Below, piece after piece: positions 9,166 to 17,667 of a stretch of 64,000 bases of DNA. The notes under the pieces are model-generated. The model was not told the DNA's origin. It saw only the letters and a program-made list of their open reading frames with translations, and made no database searches. Position numbers and translations under genes: made by a program. The DNA is from Candidatus Woesearchaeota archaeon (GTDB lineage Archaea > Nanobdellota > Nanobdellia > Woesearchaeales > DSVV01), in assembly GCA_016192995.1 (NCBI GenBank), contig JACPTB010000013.1:42700-106699 (forward strand), given 5' to 3'. The first letter of the stretch is position 1, and each line of letters starts with the position of its first letter.

Positions 9166-9832
9166 TCAGGAAAAATTTAATCAATTTTTAATAAAGCATG
9201 AAATTATCAAGCTTTTTTCTGAACCGATTACATTAGTTTCAGGAAGAAAAACCTATATGTATGCAAATTGTCGTAATTTATTAAATACTGTAGGTGATAT
9301 TGATAGGCTTAGTGATTATATTCTTGATTTTATAGAAGAGAAAGGATTAAAATATGATTATTTTTTTGGTGTTCCTGAAGGTGCAACAAAATTAACAGAT
9401 ATATTAAATTACAAATATGGTAAGCAAAATCATAATCCTGACCAGCGTTTAGTGATGGGAAGGGGAAAAGCTAAAGAGCATGGTATAGTTGTTGATAAAT
9501 ATTTTATTGGTAATGTTAAACAAGGGGATAGAGTTATTCTTATTGAAGATGTTACAACAACAGGAGGTTCTTTAATTAAATCTGCTCATCTTTTAAGAGA
9601 ATCTGGTGTTGACATCATTGCTGCAGTTGTTATAGTTAATAGGATGCAGAAAACTGAAGAGAATTTAAGTGTTGAGGAAAAATTAAGTCAGGAAGGTATT
9701 CGTTGTCTGTATTTATCAGATGCAACAGCTATACTTCGTGTTTTAGTAAAAGATGGAATTAAAGATCCCCAAATAGTAAATAACCTGCAAAAAGAATTCA
9801 AACAGTATGGTGTTAAAGAACTAACCTGGTGA
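9158..9832 (+). CDS. pyrE: Orotate phosphoribosyltransferase (stand-alone copy)
   Basis: This 224-residue type I phosphoribosyltransferase has the PRPP loop VILIEDVTTTGGS near residue 130 and an N-terminal helix-strand set typical of OPRT. It should add ribose phosphate to orotate. The start at 9158 is preferred over an upstream in-frame ATG because GAGGTGGAG lies 8 bases upstream and homology begins at MFDQEKF. The next gene carries a second OPRT domain, so this copy may be specialised or redundant. It overlaps both neighbours by a few bases. Confidence 0.85.
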   Translation: MFDQEKFNQFLIKHEIIKLFSEPITLVSGRKTYMYANCRNLLNTVGDIDRLSDYILDFIEEKGLKYDYFFGVPEGATKLTDILNYKYGKQNHNPDQRLVMGRGKAKEHGIVVDKYFIGNVKQGDRVILIEDVTTTGGSLIKSAHLLRESGVDIIAAVVIVNRMQKTEENLSVEEKLSQEGIRCLYLSDATAILRVLVKDGIKDPQIVNNLQKEFKQYGVKELTW

Positions 9833-9837
9833 TATTC

Positions 9838-11274
9838 ATGTTTGACCGATTAAAACAACAATACATCGATGGCATTTATCAGTCAGGAGCTTTTTTGATT
9901 AAAGAGGAGCCTTTCACCTTGCGTTCAGGAATTAAAAGTCATATCTATATCGATCATAAAAGGTTTTTGACAAATCATACAGGCTTAAAAATAGTTATTA
10001 ATAATTTTTTTTTGATGTTAAAGGAAAAAGTTGATCATTTTACATTTGTAGTTGTTGACTCTATTATGAGTCCGATTCTTGGAAGTACCATGGCAACGAT
10101 GTTGGATAAAGATCTCGTGATTATTAAAGAAGAGCAAGCTCTTCATGGTACGAGGGAAAAAACCTACGGCATAATTCATCCTAATCAAGAATATGTTATT
10201 ATTGATGATTTAATCTCAACAGGCAGCTTGGTGATGAATGCTGCTAAACCAATTAGGGAGTTAGGTGGTATTGTGAGATATGCAGTCGTTTGCACAGTGC
10301 GGGAAGACGCTGTAATTAAAGAGCTTAATAATCATGGAATTGAAGTTATATACATCTCAACAATTAACGAAATTCTCGAATATTTAAAACCAACCTTAAC
10401 ACAACAAGAACAGCAAATAGTTGAAGACAAACATCAATGTACTACCTCATACCTGTACGAACGAATGAAAATGTCATATCAAGAGCGAAGTGAGCTTGCT
10501 AAAAACAGTGTTGGTAGAGCGTTGTACAGAATTATGGAAAAAAAGAAAACAAATTTAATCCTGTCTGCGGATGTAACTAAAGCAGATAAGGTAATAACAA
10601 TTGCCCGTGAATTAGGCCCATTTATTGTAGGATTGAAAACTCATATTGATATTATAGATGATTTTAACCAGCAAATGATTAATGATTTGCAAACTATTGC
10701 AGATGAGTATGAATTTTTAATTTTTGAAGATCGGAAATTTGCTGAAATTGGAAATACTGCGCAGCTGCAGTATAAACATGGTGTGTATCATATCATTACT
10801 TGGGCAGATATAGTCAATGCACATAGTGTTCCTGGGGAAGGTGTTGTGCAAGGATTATGTACTGCAGCTAAAGAGCACTATGAGCCGCGAGGTTGTTTAT
10901 TAATTGCACAGATGTCGAGTAAGAATAATCTTGTTACTCGTGAATATTCTCAAAAAACATTGGAAATAGCAGAGTTATTTCCTGATTTTGTTATAGGATT
11001 TATTGCAACAGGCGGTGATCCTTTAAAGCTGCGTTCTTTTGCCCATAAAGTTCCGCCGCATTATCTTTTAATAACACCAGGAATTAGGTTTGGGAGTAAA
11101 GCAGATACTATGCAGCAGAGTTATGGAACACCTGAAGAAGCAATACATGCTGGGTCTGATATTATTATTGTTGGTAGGGGCATTTACGAATCGCAGGATA
11201 TGAAGGAGACTGCGAAACAATATAGGGACGCAGGATGGAAAGCATATGAAGAAAGAAAGAATATTGTTCCCTAA
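9838..11274 (+). CDS. pyrF: Fused OPRT-orotidine 5'-phosphate decarboxylase (UMPS-like)
   Basis: The 478-residue protein has an N-terminal OPRT domain (about 1-200, PRPP loop VIIDDLISTGS) and a C-terminal OMP decarboxylase (about 225-470). The decarboxylase has LSADVT, GLKTHIDII, the catalytic FEDRKFAEIGN block and a C-terminal GSDIIIVGRGI phosphate-binding strand. Domain order and many residues match eukaryotic UMP synthase. A GGTGAT Shine-Dalgarno sequence is 4 bases before ATG 9838, while a GTG at 9829 is the alternative. The stop overlaps the stop of the convergent subtilase gene by 4 bases. Confidence 0.93.
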   Translation: MFDRLKQQYIDGIYQSGAFLIKEEPFTLRSGIKSHIYIDHKRFLTNHTGLKIVINNFFLMLKEKVDHFTFVVVDSIMSPILGSTMATMLDKDLVIIKEEQALHGTREKTYGIIHPNQEYVIIDDLISTGSLVMNAAKPIRELGGIVRYAVVCTVREDAVIKELNNHGIEVIYISTINEILEYLKPTLTQQEQQIVEDKHQCTTSYLYERMKMSYQERSELAKNSVGRALYRIMEKKKTNLILSADVTKADKVITIARELGPFIVGLKTHIDIIDDFNQQMINDLQTIADEYEFLIFEDRKFAEIGNTAQLQYKHGVYHIITWADIVNAHSVPGEGVVQGLCTAAKEHYEPRGCLLIAQMSSKNNLVTREYSQKTLEIAELFPDFVIGFIATGGDPLKLRSFAHKVPPHYLLITPGIRFGSKADTMQQSYGTPEEAIHAGSDIIIVGRGIYESQDMKETAKQYRDAGWKAYEERKNIVP

Positions 11275-14200
11275 CGCTGATATTCCCATAGATAATCTTG
11301 TGTTACTTTTCTAAATTCATACCCTCTCCCAGGTTCAAAGCAGTCAAGAGTGCCTTGCCATGATCCATCGCTTTGTTTTACTGCAGTATCATACGTTTTA
11401 GAGGCACTATTATAAGCAAAAATACTATCTCCACTTTTGGCTTGGGATAATAATGTTGAAAATCCACATTTTTTCTGGCTGCTAAACCAACCAGCTAAAT
11501 TGACTTCCCTTCCAGTTCCTGGAATTCCAGAACTCTGAACTAAAGAAAGAGTATAATTATTTGTTGGAACAGTGCCGATTAAAGTAATATTATAATCAGC
11601 AGTAGGTTTAAATACATACGCTTTATCATAACTCACTAAAGAAAAATCTCCATACCAGTTTTGATTGATACGCTGAACTGCAACAGTTTTATTTAATGCA
11701 GTATCATAAGAATAAATCATATCGTTTTCATTCCCATTATCAAATGCTTTAGATATGTTGAGATCATCGAGGATTAATGGTAGAGAAATAATTGTTTGTG
11801 GTGCAGTTATAGCAAGATCAAATCTTGCTATAACTGCACTAGATAAATTTTTATTAGTCCCATTAATTGCAGCAATAGCATAATAACGCTGCCCAACAAG
11901 TTCTGAATCTAGATAATAACTATCTGTCAACCCACTAACTTGTGGTTGAGCAGTAGCAAGAGCAAGTTGAAGTAAGACTGTTGCATTATCATTATAGTAA
12001 ATATTATAACTTACTGCATCAGCAACAGGATTCCATGAAAGAGTAATCGTAGTATTGTCTGTTTTTTTAATACGGAGGTTTTCAGGAGCATGAGGAGTAA
12101 AGATTATTGAATCTAAAACAGTGATATTTCCTGTTGCATTCAACATATCAAACAAAGGATGACTGCAACTTACATTGTAAGTAAATATTCCACTTTCAGG
12201 TAAAGTATCAGTAAATTCATAGAGATTTTTAGTTGCATTGAATTTCATAGGTACATTTGTACCTATGAAATTCAATGAACAATTTGCATCAAGTAATGGT
12301 GTTCCATCAGTTCTATTAGTAAAATTAGCAAGAATAGTTGCTTGTTGAAATTGGTAGATAGTGTTGTTTCCAAAAGGCTTGTCATCACCACTATCCCATA
12401 TATCTAATACGCTGGTCGCGCCTTCAATAACACTATAATTACTAAAACTCTTGACGTTAAAGGTAACTTTGTTATCAACATAACTTTCAACAACACAGTC
12501 ATTGCATATAGTGCCGTCTTTCAAGATATGGGGAATAGCAAATGAAATATTTTCTAAGCTGACAGTTGCGCTTTTATTAAAAGAACTATGCAAACTATTG
12601 CTGTTTACATAAACAAAATTATTTTGAATGATTATATTGTTTGAAAGATCTTGGTCAAGAACATAAACAGATTTATCCCAAACAATCTTCCCAAATTTAC
12701 TTTTTTCAAGCGTTAAGTTTTGAACTTGTTTTAAATCAGAAACTGTTTCAAAGATTGTGGTGGTTCCATCAAATCCATTTATTGTTGGTAATAAGTACAA
12801 CGCTCCACGAACAACTAAAGCAAATGGCTGCGGTCCTTGGGGGATATTAAATCCTTTGATCTTAACAGTATAACTTCCTTGTTCAGGTATATTGATTACT
12901 ATTTGTTCAACATTATTTAATACATCGACAACATCATTAAATGGAGATATAAAATCATTGCCATAGTAAATAGTTCCAGAGGGGGAAATAACTTCTAAAT
13001 TAAGATCATTAACTAACAAAGGGTTGTTATTAACATTTGCTGGTGTTGCATCAGTCCAAACAAGAGTAATTTTCAAAGGTTTGTCAGTTGCAACATTATA
13101 GGGATAGTTTTTTTCTTGAGTTGTTTGTATACCTAACTGTTCGTCAACATATTTAATATAAATATTTCCTGTGGGTAAAAGTGTATTAGTTAAATTAATT
13201 CTTCCCCAACCGCTTGCATTGCTTGGTAAGCTATGGCCAGGCAATTGAACTGCGCCGTTGATTAATAATGCTTTAATTAATGCAGCACTTGGATTGGAAA
13301 ATTTTTGATTCAGCAGTAAATCTTGCCTTACTAATGCTCCAACGCCAGCAGCTAAGGGCGTAGCCATGCTTGTGCCAGAACAATAACTATAATCATTAGT
13401 AGCGCCAGAACTCACACAGGGTTGCGCAATACTGCTTTTCAAAGAATAAATAAACTGCCCAGGTCCAACAAGATCAGGTTTAACTCTTCCATCATCAGTT
13501 GGTCCTCTACTGCTTGAGCTGGCAATGACATCTGGATCGTCATTGGTTCCACTTAATGTTTTGCTCAAAACAGATCCAATAGTTAAAGTGTTTTTTGCTG
13601 TTGCAGGATAACCAACCGTATTATCTCCATTTCCCCCGCTATTTCCTGCAGCAAAATAAATAAGAATATCCTTATTATTCCACATGAAATCATCTACTTT
13701 TTGAGAAAGTGAATTATAACTGCCATCAGGGAATTTATGCCCCCAGCTATTACTATGAATTCGTGTATTCTTATCGTAAGCATCGTTTAATGTTTTTTGT
13801 AATTGTCCCGGAGTGCTAAGGCTAAGTCCTTGTCCATCATCAGTGCCCATAGCAGTAAAAAAAAGTTCTGCTTGAGGTGCAGTTCCCTTGTATAACAAAT
13901 TGGATTTATTTCCATCGCCTAATGCAGATCCTGTAACATGCGTTCCATGGCCATTCTCATCATCTGGTGAACTGCAACCAGAACACCCGTTGATCAGGGA
14001 TAAACTAATAACTCTTCCTCTAATATCAGGATGAATTGTTTGAAGATCACCAGTGTCTAATCCGGTATCAAGAATCCCAATAATTTGCCCTTCTCCATCT
14101 AAGCCCAAATCATTTTCAACACCGGGAACTTGGAGAACTTCTCTGCCGCGATCGTTATAAACACTAAGTTCAGGTAGTTGTTCAACATAAGCAATCTCTG

Positions 14201-14792
14201 GTTGCTGCGTCAATGAAATCAACTGTTTTTTTGTTGCATGTATCTGGAGATTATTTTCTTGGCTGGTAACAACAGAATTGCCTAATGCCTGAATAATCTT
14301 TTCAGCATCTTCTTTTTTATGGAGAAAAACATTGACTAAAAATGTTTGATCTTCTTGAACAGTATCTAGTTTCAGCTGAACATCAGCAGGCACTTTATAG
14401 GCAGGTTTATACAGCGTAATGCTTTTAACAAAGTTTATTTTTCTTATATCCTCAAGTTTTTCAGGATTCATCTGAACTTTAAAGGTATAGTGGGGAATAT
14501 AATAATAAAACATAACGCCATATTCTTTCAGATATTGTTTCCATGATTCTTGTACAGGCCCAATAAATTGGAGGAGGTAATATTCTTGAGCTGAAACTGC
14601 AGAAACTTCTTCTTTTTCTATTCGGTGATTATCAATAATCACTGAAGTATCATACTGTTGGTATTCAGTAAGATTGAGTTCGGCATTAACCTCTTCAATA
14701 GATTTCATCTTTTTTTGAGAGTTGCAGCTTACAAGAAATAGGAGTACTAACGATAATAAACCGACAAGAATCACTAAGCTCTTTTTTTTCAT
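11271..14792 (-). CDS. Secreted subtilisin-like serine protease, lipoprotein
   Basis: The 1173-residue protein begins with a signal peptide and lipobox ending at Cys23 (LVSC), so it is probably lipid-anchored outside the cell. An inhibitor-like N-terminal region (about 60-210) precedes an S8 domain with Asp242 (LDTG), His282 (NGHGTHVTG), Asn384 (oxyanion) and Ser475 (GTSMATP). Downstream are a PPC/P-domain-like region and a fibronectin type III domain (PENLRIKK...YNIYYN). Many Asn-x-Thr/Ser sequons are present. Two perfect inverted repeats lie inside the gene (11801-11839, 12236-12277). It is divergent from coaE and faces pyrF. Confidence 0.93.
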   Translation of the reverse strand: MKKKSLVILVGLLSLVLLFLVSCNSQKKMKSIEEVNAELNLTEYQQYDTSVIIDNHRIEKEEVSAVSAQEYYLLQFIGPVQESWKQYLKEYGVMFYYYIPHYTFKVQMNPEKLEDIRKINFVKSITLYKPAYKVPADVQLKLDTVQEDQTFLVNVFLHKKEDAEKIIQALGNSVVTSQENNLQIHATKKQLISLTQQPEIAYVEQLPELSVYNDRGREVLQVPGVENDLGLDGEGQIIGILDTGLDTGDLQTIHPDIRGRVISLSLINGCSGCSSPDDENGHGTHVTGSALGDGNKSNLLYKGTAPQAELFFTAMGTDDGQGLSLSTPGQLQKTLNDAYDKNTRIHSNSWGHKFPDGSYNSLSQKVDDFMWNNKDILIYFAAGNSGGNGDNTVGYPATAKNTLTIGSVLSKTLSGTNDDPDVIASSSSRGPTDDGRVKPDLVGPGQFIYSLKSSIAQPCVSSGATNDYSYCSGTSMATPLAAGVGALVRQDLLLNQKFSNPSAALIKALLINGAVQLPGHSLPSNASGWGRINLTNTLLPTGNIYIKYVDEQLGIQTTQEKNYPYNVATDKPLKITLVWTDATPANVNNNPLLVNDLNLEVISPSGTIYYGNDFISPFNDVVDVLNNVEQIVINIPEQGSYTVKIKGFNIPQGPQPFALVVRGALYLLPTINGFDGTTTIFETVSDLKQVQNLTLEKSKFGKIVWDKSVYVLDQDLSNNIIIQNNFVYVNSNSLHSSFNKSATVSLENISFAIPHILKDGTICNDCVVESYVDNKVTFNVKSFSNYSVIEGATSVLDIWDSGDDKPFGNNTIYQFQQATILANFTNRTDGTPLLDANCSLNFIGTNVPMKFNATKNLYEFTDTLPESGIFTYNVSCSHPLFDMLNATGNITVLDSIIFTPHAPENLRIKKTDNTTITLSWNPVADAVSYNIYYNDNATVLLQLALATAQPQVSGLTDSYYLDSELVGQRYYAIAAINGTNKNLSSAVIARFDLAITAPQTIISLPLILDDLNISKAFDNGNENDMIYSYDTALNKTVAVQRINQNWYGDFSLVSYDKAYVFKPTADYNITLIGTVPTNNYTLSLVQSSGIPGTGREVNLAGWFSSQKKCGFSTLLSQAKSGDSIFAYNSASKTYDTAVKQSDGSWQGTLDCFEPGRGYEFRKVTQDYLWEYQR
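11801..11839. repeat. 18-bp perfect inverted repeat inside the subtilase gene
   Basis: Arms 11801-11818 and 11822-11839 (GTGCAGTTATAGCAAGAT and its complement) flank a 3-base loop. It codes for a linker after the fibronectin-like domain. Confidence 0.9.
12236..12277. repeat. 19-bp perfect inverted repeat inside the subtilase gene
   Basis: Arms 12236-12254 and 12259-12277 (CATTGAATTTCATAGGTAC and its complement) flank the loop ATTT. It codes for NFIGTNVPMKFN in a predicted Ig-like domain. Confidence 0.9.
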
Positions 14793-14818
14793 AGGAATCT
14801 ATCAACACAAGGGTATAA

Positions 14819-14883
14819 AGATATTTATAAATATTGTTTTTACCGTGCCTAAGATTTATAAATCTTAGGTGCTACCTATAACT
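14819..14883. promoter_or_regulatory. Divergent promoters of subtilase and coaE with a palindrome
   Basis: A TATTTATAAATATT stretch at about 14822-14835 faces the subtilase start. A 22-bp perfect palindrome, CCTAAGATTTATAAATCTTAGG (14848-14869, split here as CCTAAGATTTA/TAAATCTTAGG), covers the TATA box about 25 bases before the coaE ATG. A dimeric repressor could block TBP there. That role is inference. Confidence 0.5.
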
Positions 14884-15447
14884 ATGATTATTGGCATTAC
14901 AGGGTATATAGGAACAGGAAAAACCACCATAGTTCAATGGTTTGAACAAGCAGGTTTTACCAAGCTTGATGTTGATGCTATTAGCCATGAATTGTTGAAA
15001 GACCAAGAAATTCGCACGAAAATCACTGCAACATTTGGTGAGAGCATTCTTGATAGAAGAATGCAGATAGATCGGAAAAAATTGTCAAGCCTGGTTTTTA
15101 ATAATCCTCAACAACTGCATCGTCTCAACAATATGGTGCATCAGAAACTGCGCCAGTCAATTCTCAATGTCCTCAAAGAGATGAAGAAAAAACATAATAA
15201 CATCATTATCGACGTTGCGTTGTTGGAAGAACTAGGGTTAGTACCGTATGTTGATAAAGTCATCATAGTGAAAGCAAGTCTAGAATTGTTATACCGCCGG
15301 CTTGCTCCACGTTATACTCAACGAGAAGTATTAACAGCTATTAACAATCAAAAAATACCATCACATGCAGATAGTATCATTGAAAACAATGGTAGTTTAG
15401 AAGAACTAGAGCAAAAAGTGCAGCAAGTAATCCGTGATATTTTATGA
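14884..15447 (+). CDS. coaE: Dephospho-CoA kinase, bacterial type
   Basis: The 187-residue P-loop kinase has GITGYIGTGKTT at the N-terminus, DVDAISHELL, and the RRLAPRYTQREV lid region, all typical of bacterial CoaE, which phosphorylates the 3'-OH of dephospho-CoA. Most archaea use an unrelated GTP-dependent kinase instead. The start at 14884 fits a leaderless transcript, and a GTG at 14869 is less likely. It overlaps coaD by 4 bases (ATGA), so the last two CoA steps are coupled. Confidence 0.88.
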   Translation: MIIGITGYIGTGKTTIVQWFEQAGFTKLDVDAISHELLKDQEIRTKITATFGESILDRRMQIDRKKLSSLVFNNPQQLHRLNNMVHQKLRQSILNVLKEMKKKHNNIIIDVALLEELGLVPYVDKVIIVKASLELLYRRLAPRYTQREVLTAINNQKIPSHADSIIENNGSLEELEQKVQQVIRDIL

Positions 15448-15917
15448 AAACAGTGATTTATCCAGGAAGCTTTGATCCTATTACCAACGGTCATCTTGAT
15501 ATTATTCAAAGGGCTTTAAAGCTGTTTGATAAAGTAGTTATCGCAGTTCTTGAAAATAATACTAAAAAAACACTGTTCAGTACTGAAGAGAGAATAAGAC
15601 TCATCAAAGGGTGTACCTTTAATTTAAATGTTGAGGTAGAAAGTTTTTCAGGCTTATTAGTTGGGTTTGCTAAACAAAAGAATTGTAATGCTATTATCCG
15701 TGGTTTGCGCGCAGTCTCAGATTTTGATTTTGAATTCCAGATGAATGTGATTAATAATTCGATAAACAAAGAGCTTGAAACAATCTTTTTGATGACGAGT
15801 AAGGAATATTTTTATTTAAGTTCCAGTGTTGTCAAAGAATTAGCGTCAAAAGAAGGAGATGTTAGCAAGTATGTGCCTGATGAAGTAAAGAAAGCATTGA
15901 AAGAAAAATTTAAATAG
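15444..15917 (+). CDS. coaD: Phosphopantetheine adenylyltransferase, bacterial type
   Basis: This 157-residue nucleotidyltransferase carries YPGSFDPITNGHLDII with the T/HxGH motif, the IIRGLRAVSDFDFE block and the YLSSSVVKELA C-terminal helix of bacterial CoaD. It adenylates 4'-phosphopantetheine just before CoaE acts. Archaea usually have a different, shorter PPAT. The coaE-coaD pair is therefore probably a bacterial acquisition, as seen in some DPANN genomes (inference). Confidence 0.92.
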   Translation: MKTVIYPGSFDPITNGHLDIIQRALKLFDKVVIAVLENNTKKTLFSTEERIRLIKGCTFNLNVEVESFSGLLVGFAKQKNCNAIIRGLRAVSDFDFEFQMNVINNSINKELETIFLMTSKEYFYLSSSVVKELASKEGDVSKYVPDEVKKALKEKFK

Positions 15918-15938
15918 ACTGATCACGCCGTATAGATA

Positions 15939-16343
15939 ATGCAGCGAATTATTAAAGAAAATATTTTCAAAAATATTCTAATCCTAATTAGTTTAATATT
16001 TCTATTTCCTTTAATAAACAAGTATGTTATGAACAGTACTTTAATTGTTGATAAATCATCTGCAGGTGATATTATTGTTGCAATGTCTCTTATTGCAGTA
16101 ATTGGATGTTTTGGCAATTTTGCTTTTACCTATGAAAAGATGAATCAAAACAAGATTTTTGAACGATATTTAGCTCATATTACAAGCGCGCTTCTAATGT
16201 TTGTTATTGGCGTCAGTCTGATTTTTACCAGTCTTTTAATCAATATCTTAATGGGTCATTTCATCTTAATAGATATAACCTTGGTATTACTATACCTTGC
16301 TTGTATAGGATATGATCTATGGGATTTATTAAAAGTTCAATAG
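15939..16343 (+). CDS. Small integral membrane protein
   Basis: This 134-residue hydrophobic protein has about four membrane segments (near 12-30, 45-62, 82-108, 112-130). No family is recognised. It follows coaD by 21 bases on the same strand and might be co-transcribed, but nothing ties it to CoA metabolism. Confidence 0.55.
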   Translation: MQRIIKENIFKNILILISLIFLFPLINKYVMNSTLIVDKSSAGDIIVAMSLIAVIGCFGNFAFTYEKMNQNKIFERYLAHITSALLMFVIGVSLIFTSLLINILMGHFILIDITLVLLYLACIGYDLWDLLKVQ

Positions 16344-16352
16344 CACGTTTTT

Positions 16353-16760
16353 TTAGAATTTCTTCAATAATGCCATGCTCTTTTCAGCTTTTTCAAAAGG
16401 CACAAACAGATGATCATGATAATAGGCAGAAACAGCATTGACACTAATACCCTGTTGTGCAAGCTTTGCAGTTATTGCTGCTAGAAATCCAACAGCGTTT
16501 AAATCAGAATGAACCGTTAACGTAATCATTGCCCAAATGCTCGTATACGCAAACTTAAGTTTCTCAGCAACACTCTTCTGTAAAATCAACGTAATGCCTT
16601 CTGTCTCTTTAAACAGCATTAAGGGTTTGGTTTTAAGTCTATGGTATTGTTGCTGAGAAACAGTGCAAAACACATATTTGCCTTTAATCAGTTGAGGGTT
16701 CATGGATTCTAACAATGTTTTCAAATCTTTAACGCTCGGCATGGTCTTTCTTTGAGTCAT
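16353..16760 (-). CDS. ACT-domain protein (DUF2241-like)
   Basis: The 135-residue protein shows YVFCTVS, ITLTVHSDLNAVGFLAAITAKLAQQGIS and YYHDHLFVPFEKAE. These are the hallmarks of the small ACT_7/DUF2241 group that probably senses amino acids. No catalytic domain is attached. It is convergent with the membrane protein gene, with 9 bases between stops. Confidence 0.75.
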   Translation of the reverse strand: MTQRKTMPSVKDLKTLLESMNPQLIKGKYVFCTVSQQQYHRLKTKPLMLFKETEGITLILQKSVAEKLKFAYTSIWAMITLTVHSDLNAVGFLAAITAKLAQQGISVNAVSAYYHDHLFVPFEKAEKSMALLKKF

Positions 16761-16934
16761 AAGTTTTTAAATTATTGTATTTCAATTTTTAACAATCATA
16801 TAACGAGAGAAGAGTTCTTAGCGTAACAACAATCTTTATAAATAAACTCTCTATTCCCTCTTCCATTACCCTGTATAAGGAACAGCGTTAACTAACCGAC
16901 CTTATGCAAGCTTTTTAGGGTGAGAATATAAAAG

Positions 16935-16957
16935 GCAATGAGATGAATTCTTATTGC
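16935..16957 (+). promoter_or_regulatory. Hairpin in the 5' leader of the uS2 gene
   Basis: GCAATGAGA and TCTTATTGC can form a 9-bp stem (one G-U pair) ending 5 bases before the AGGTGA ribosome-binding site of the uS2 gene. Ribosomal protein leaders often carry autoregulatory hairpins. Here that role is only a suggestion. Confidence 0.35.
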
Positions 16958-16975
16958 ATATTAGGTGAAATAAAT

Positions 16976-17647
16976 ATGAGTGAACGAAGAGAAGAAAGAA
17001 GGGAGCAGGCTATGGAGCAGCCGCCATCAATTGAAGAGGAAGATATTGCAGCGACAGAAAACAGTTTAGTTCCTACAAAAATCTATTTAAAATCAGGGAT
17101 TCACATAGGAACTAAATTCAAAACAAAATATATGGAGAAATTTATTTACAAAACAAGGCCTGATGGTTTAAGTGTTCTTAATCTGCAAAAAATTGATGAA
17201 CGATTAAGAGTTGCAGGCAATTTTCTCAGTCAGTACAAGCCAGAAGATATAGTGATTGTTTGCCGAAGGGAAAATGGTTGGAAATCAGTAAAAGCATTTC
17301 ATAATGCTACGGGTGTTCGTGTTTTTGCAGGAAGATATCCTCCTGGAATCTTGACTAATCCAATTTTAGAAACATTTATGGAAACCAAATTAATGATGGT
17401 TGTTGATACTTGGGCAGATAGAAACGCAATTAACGATGCTATGAATATGGGTATCCCTATTGTTGCGTTATGTGATACCAACAATCAATCCAATAACATT
17501 GATCTTGTTTTGCCCTGTAACAACAAAGGTAAAAAAAGTCTTGGATTAATATTTTATGTTTTGGCGCGTGAGTTTCTTCTGAAAAAACAACTGATCAACA
17601 CAGAGGCAGAAATGAAATATAAATTAGAAGACTTTGAAGAAGAGTAA
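16976..17647 (+). CDS. rpsB: 30S ribosomal protein uS2
   Basis: The 223-residue protein has the S2 core from about residue 33: LKSGIHIGTKFKT, FAGRYPPGILTNP, VVDTWADRNAINDAMNMGIPIVALCDTNN and IDLVLPCNNKGKKSLGLIFY. It binds the 30S head-body junction. An acidic, charged N-terminal tail of about 30 residues precedes the core. The start at 16976 has AGGTGA 8 bases upstream. The ATG at 16943 lies within the leader hairpin and is rejected. It stands alone rather than next to other ribosomal genes. Confidence 0.95.
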   Translation: MSERREERREQAMEQPPSIEEEDIAATENSLVPTKIYLKSGIHIGTKFKTKYMEKFIYKTRPDGLSVLNLQKIDERLRVAGNFLSQYKPEDIVIVCRRENGWKSVKAFHNATGVRVFAGRYPPGILTNPILETFMETKLMMVVDTWADRNAINDAMNMGIPIVALCDTNNQSNNIDLVLPCNNKGKKSLGLIFYVLAREFLLKKQLINTEAEMKYKLEDFEEE

Positions 17648-17667
17648 ATATTTTTTAACTATTTTTC

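Noticed and set aside
10129..10144. Short inverted repeat GAAGAGC/GCTCTTC in pyrF
   Set aside because: Seven-base arms are within chance expectation, unlike the 18-34 bp arms reported elsewhere.
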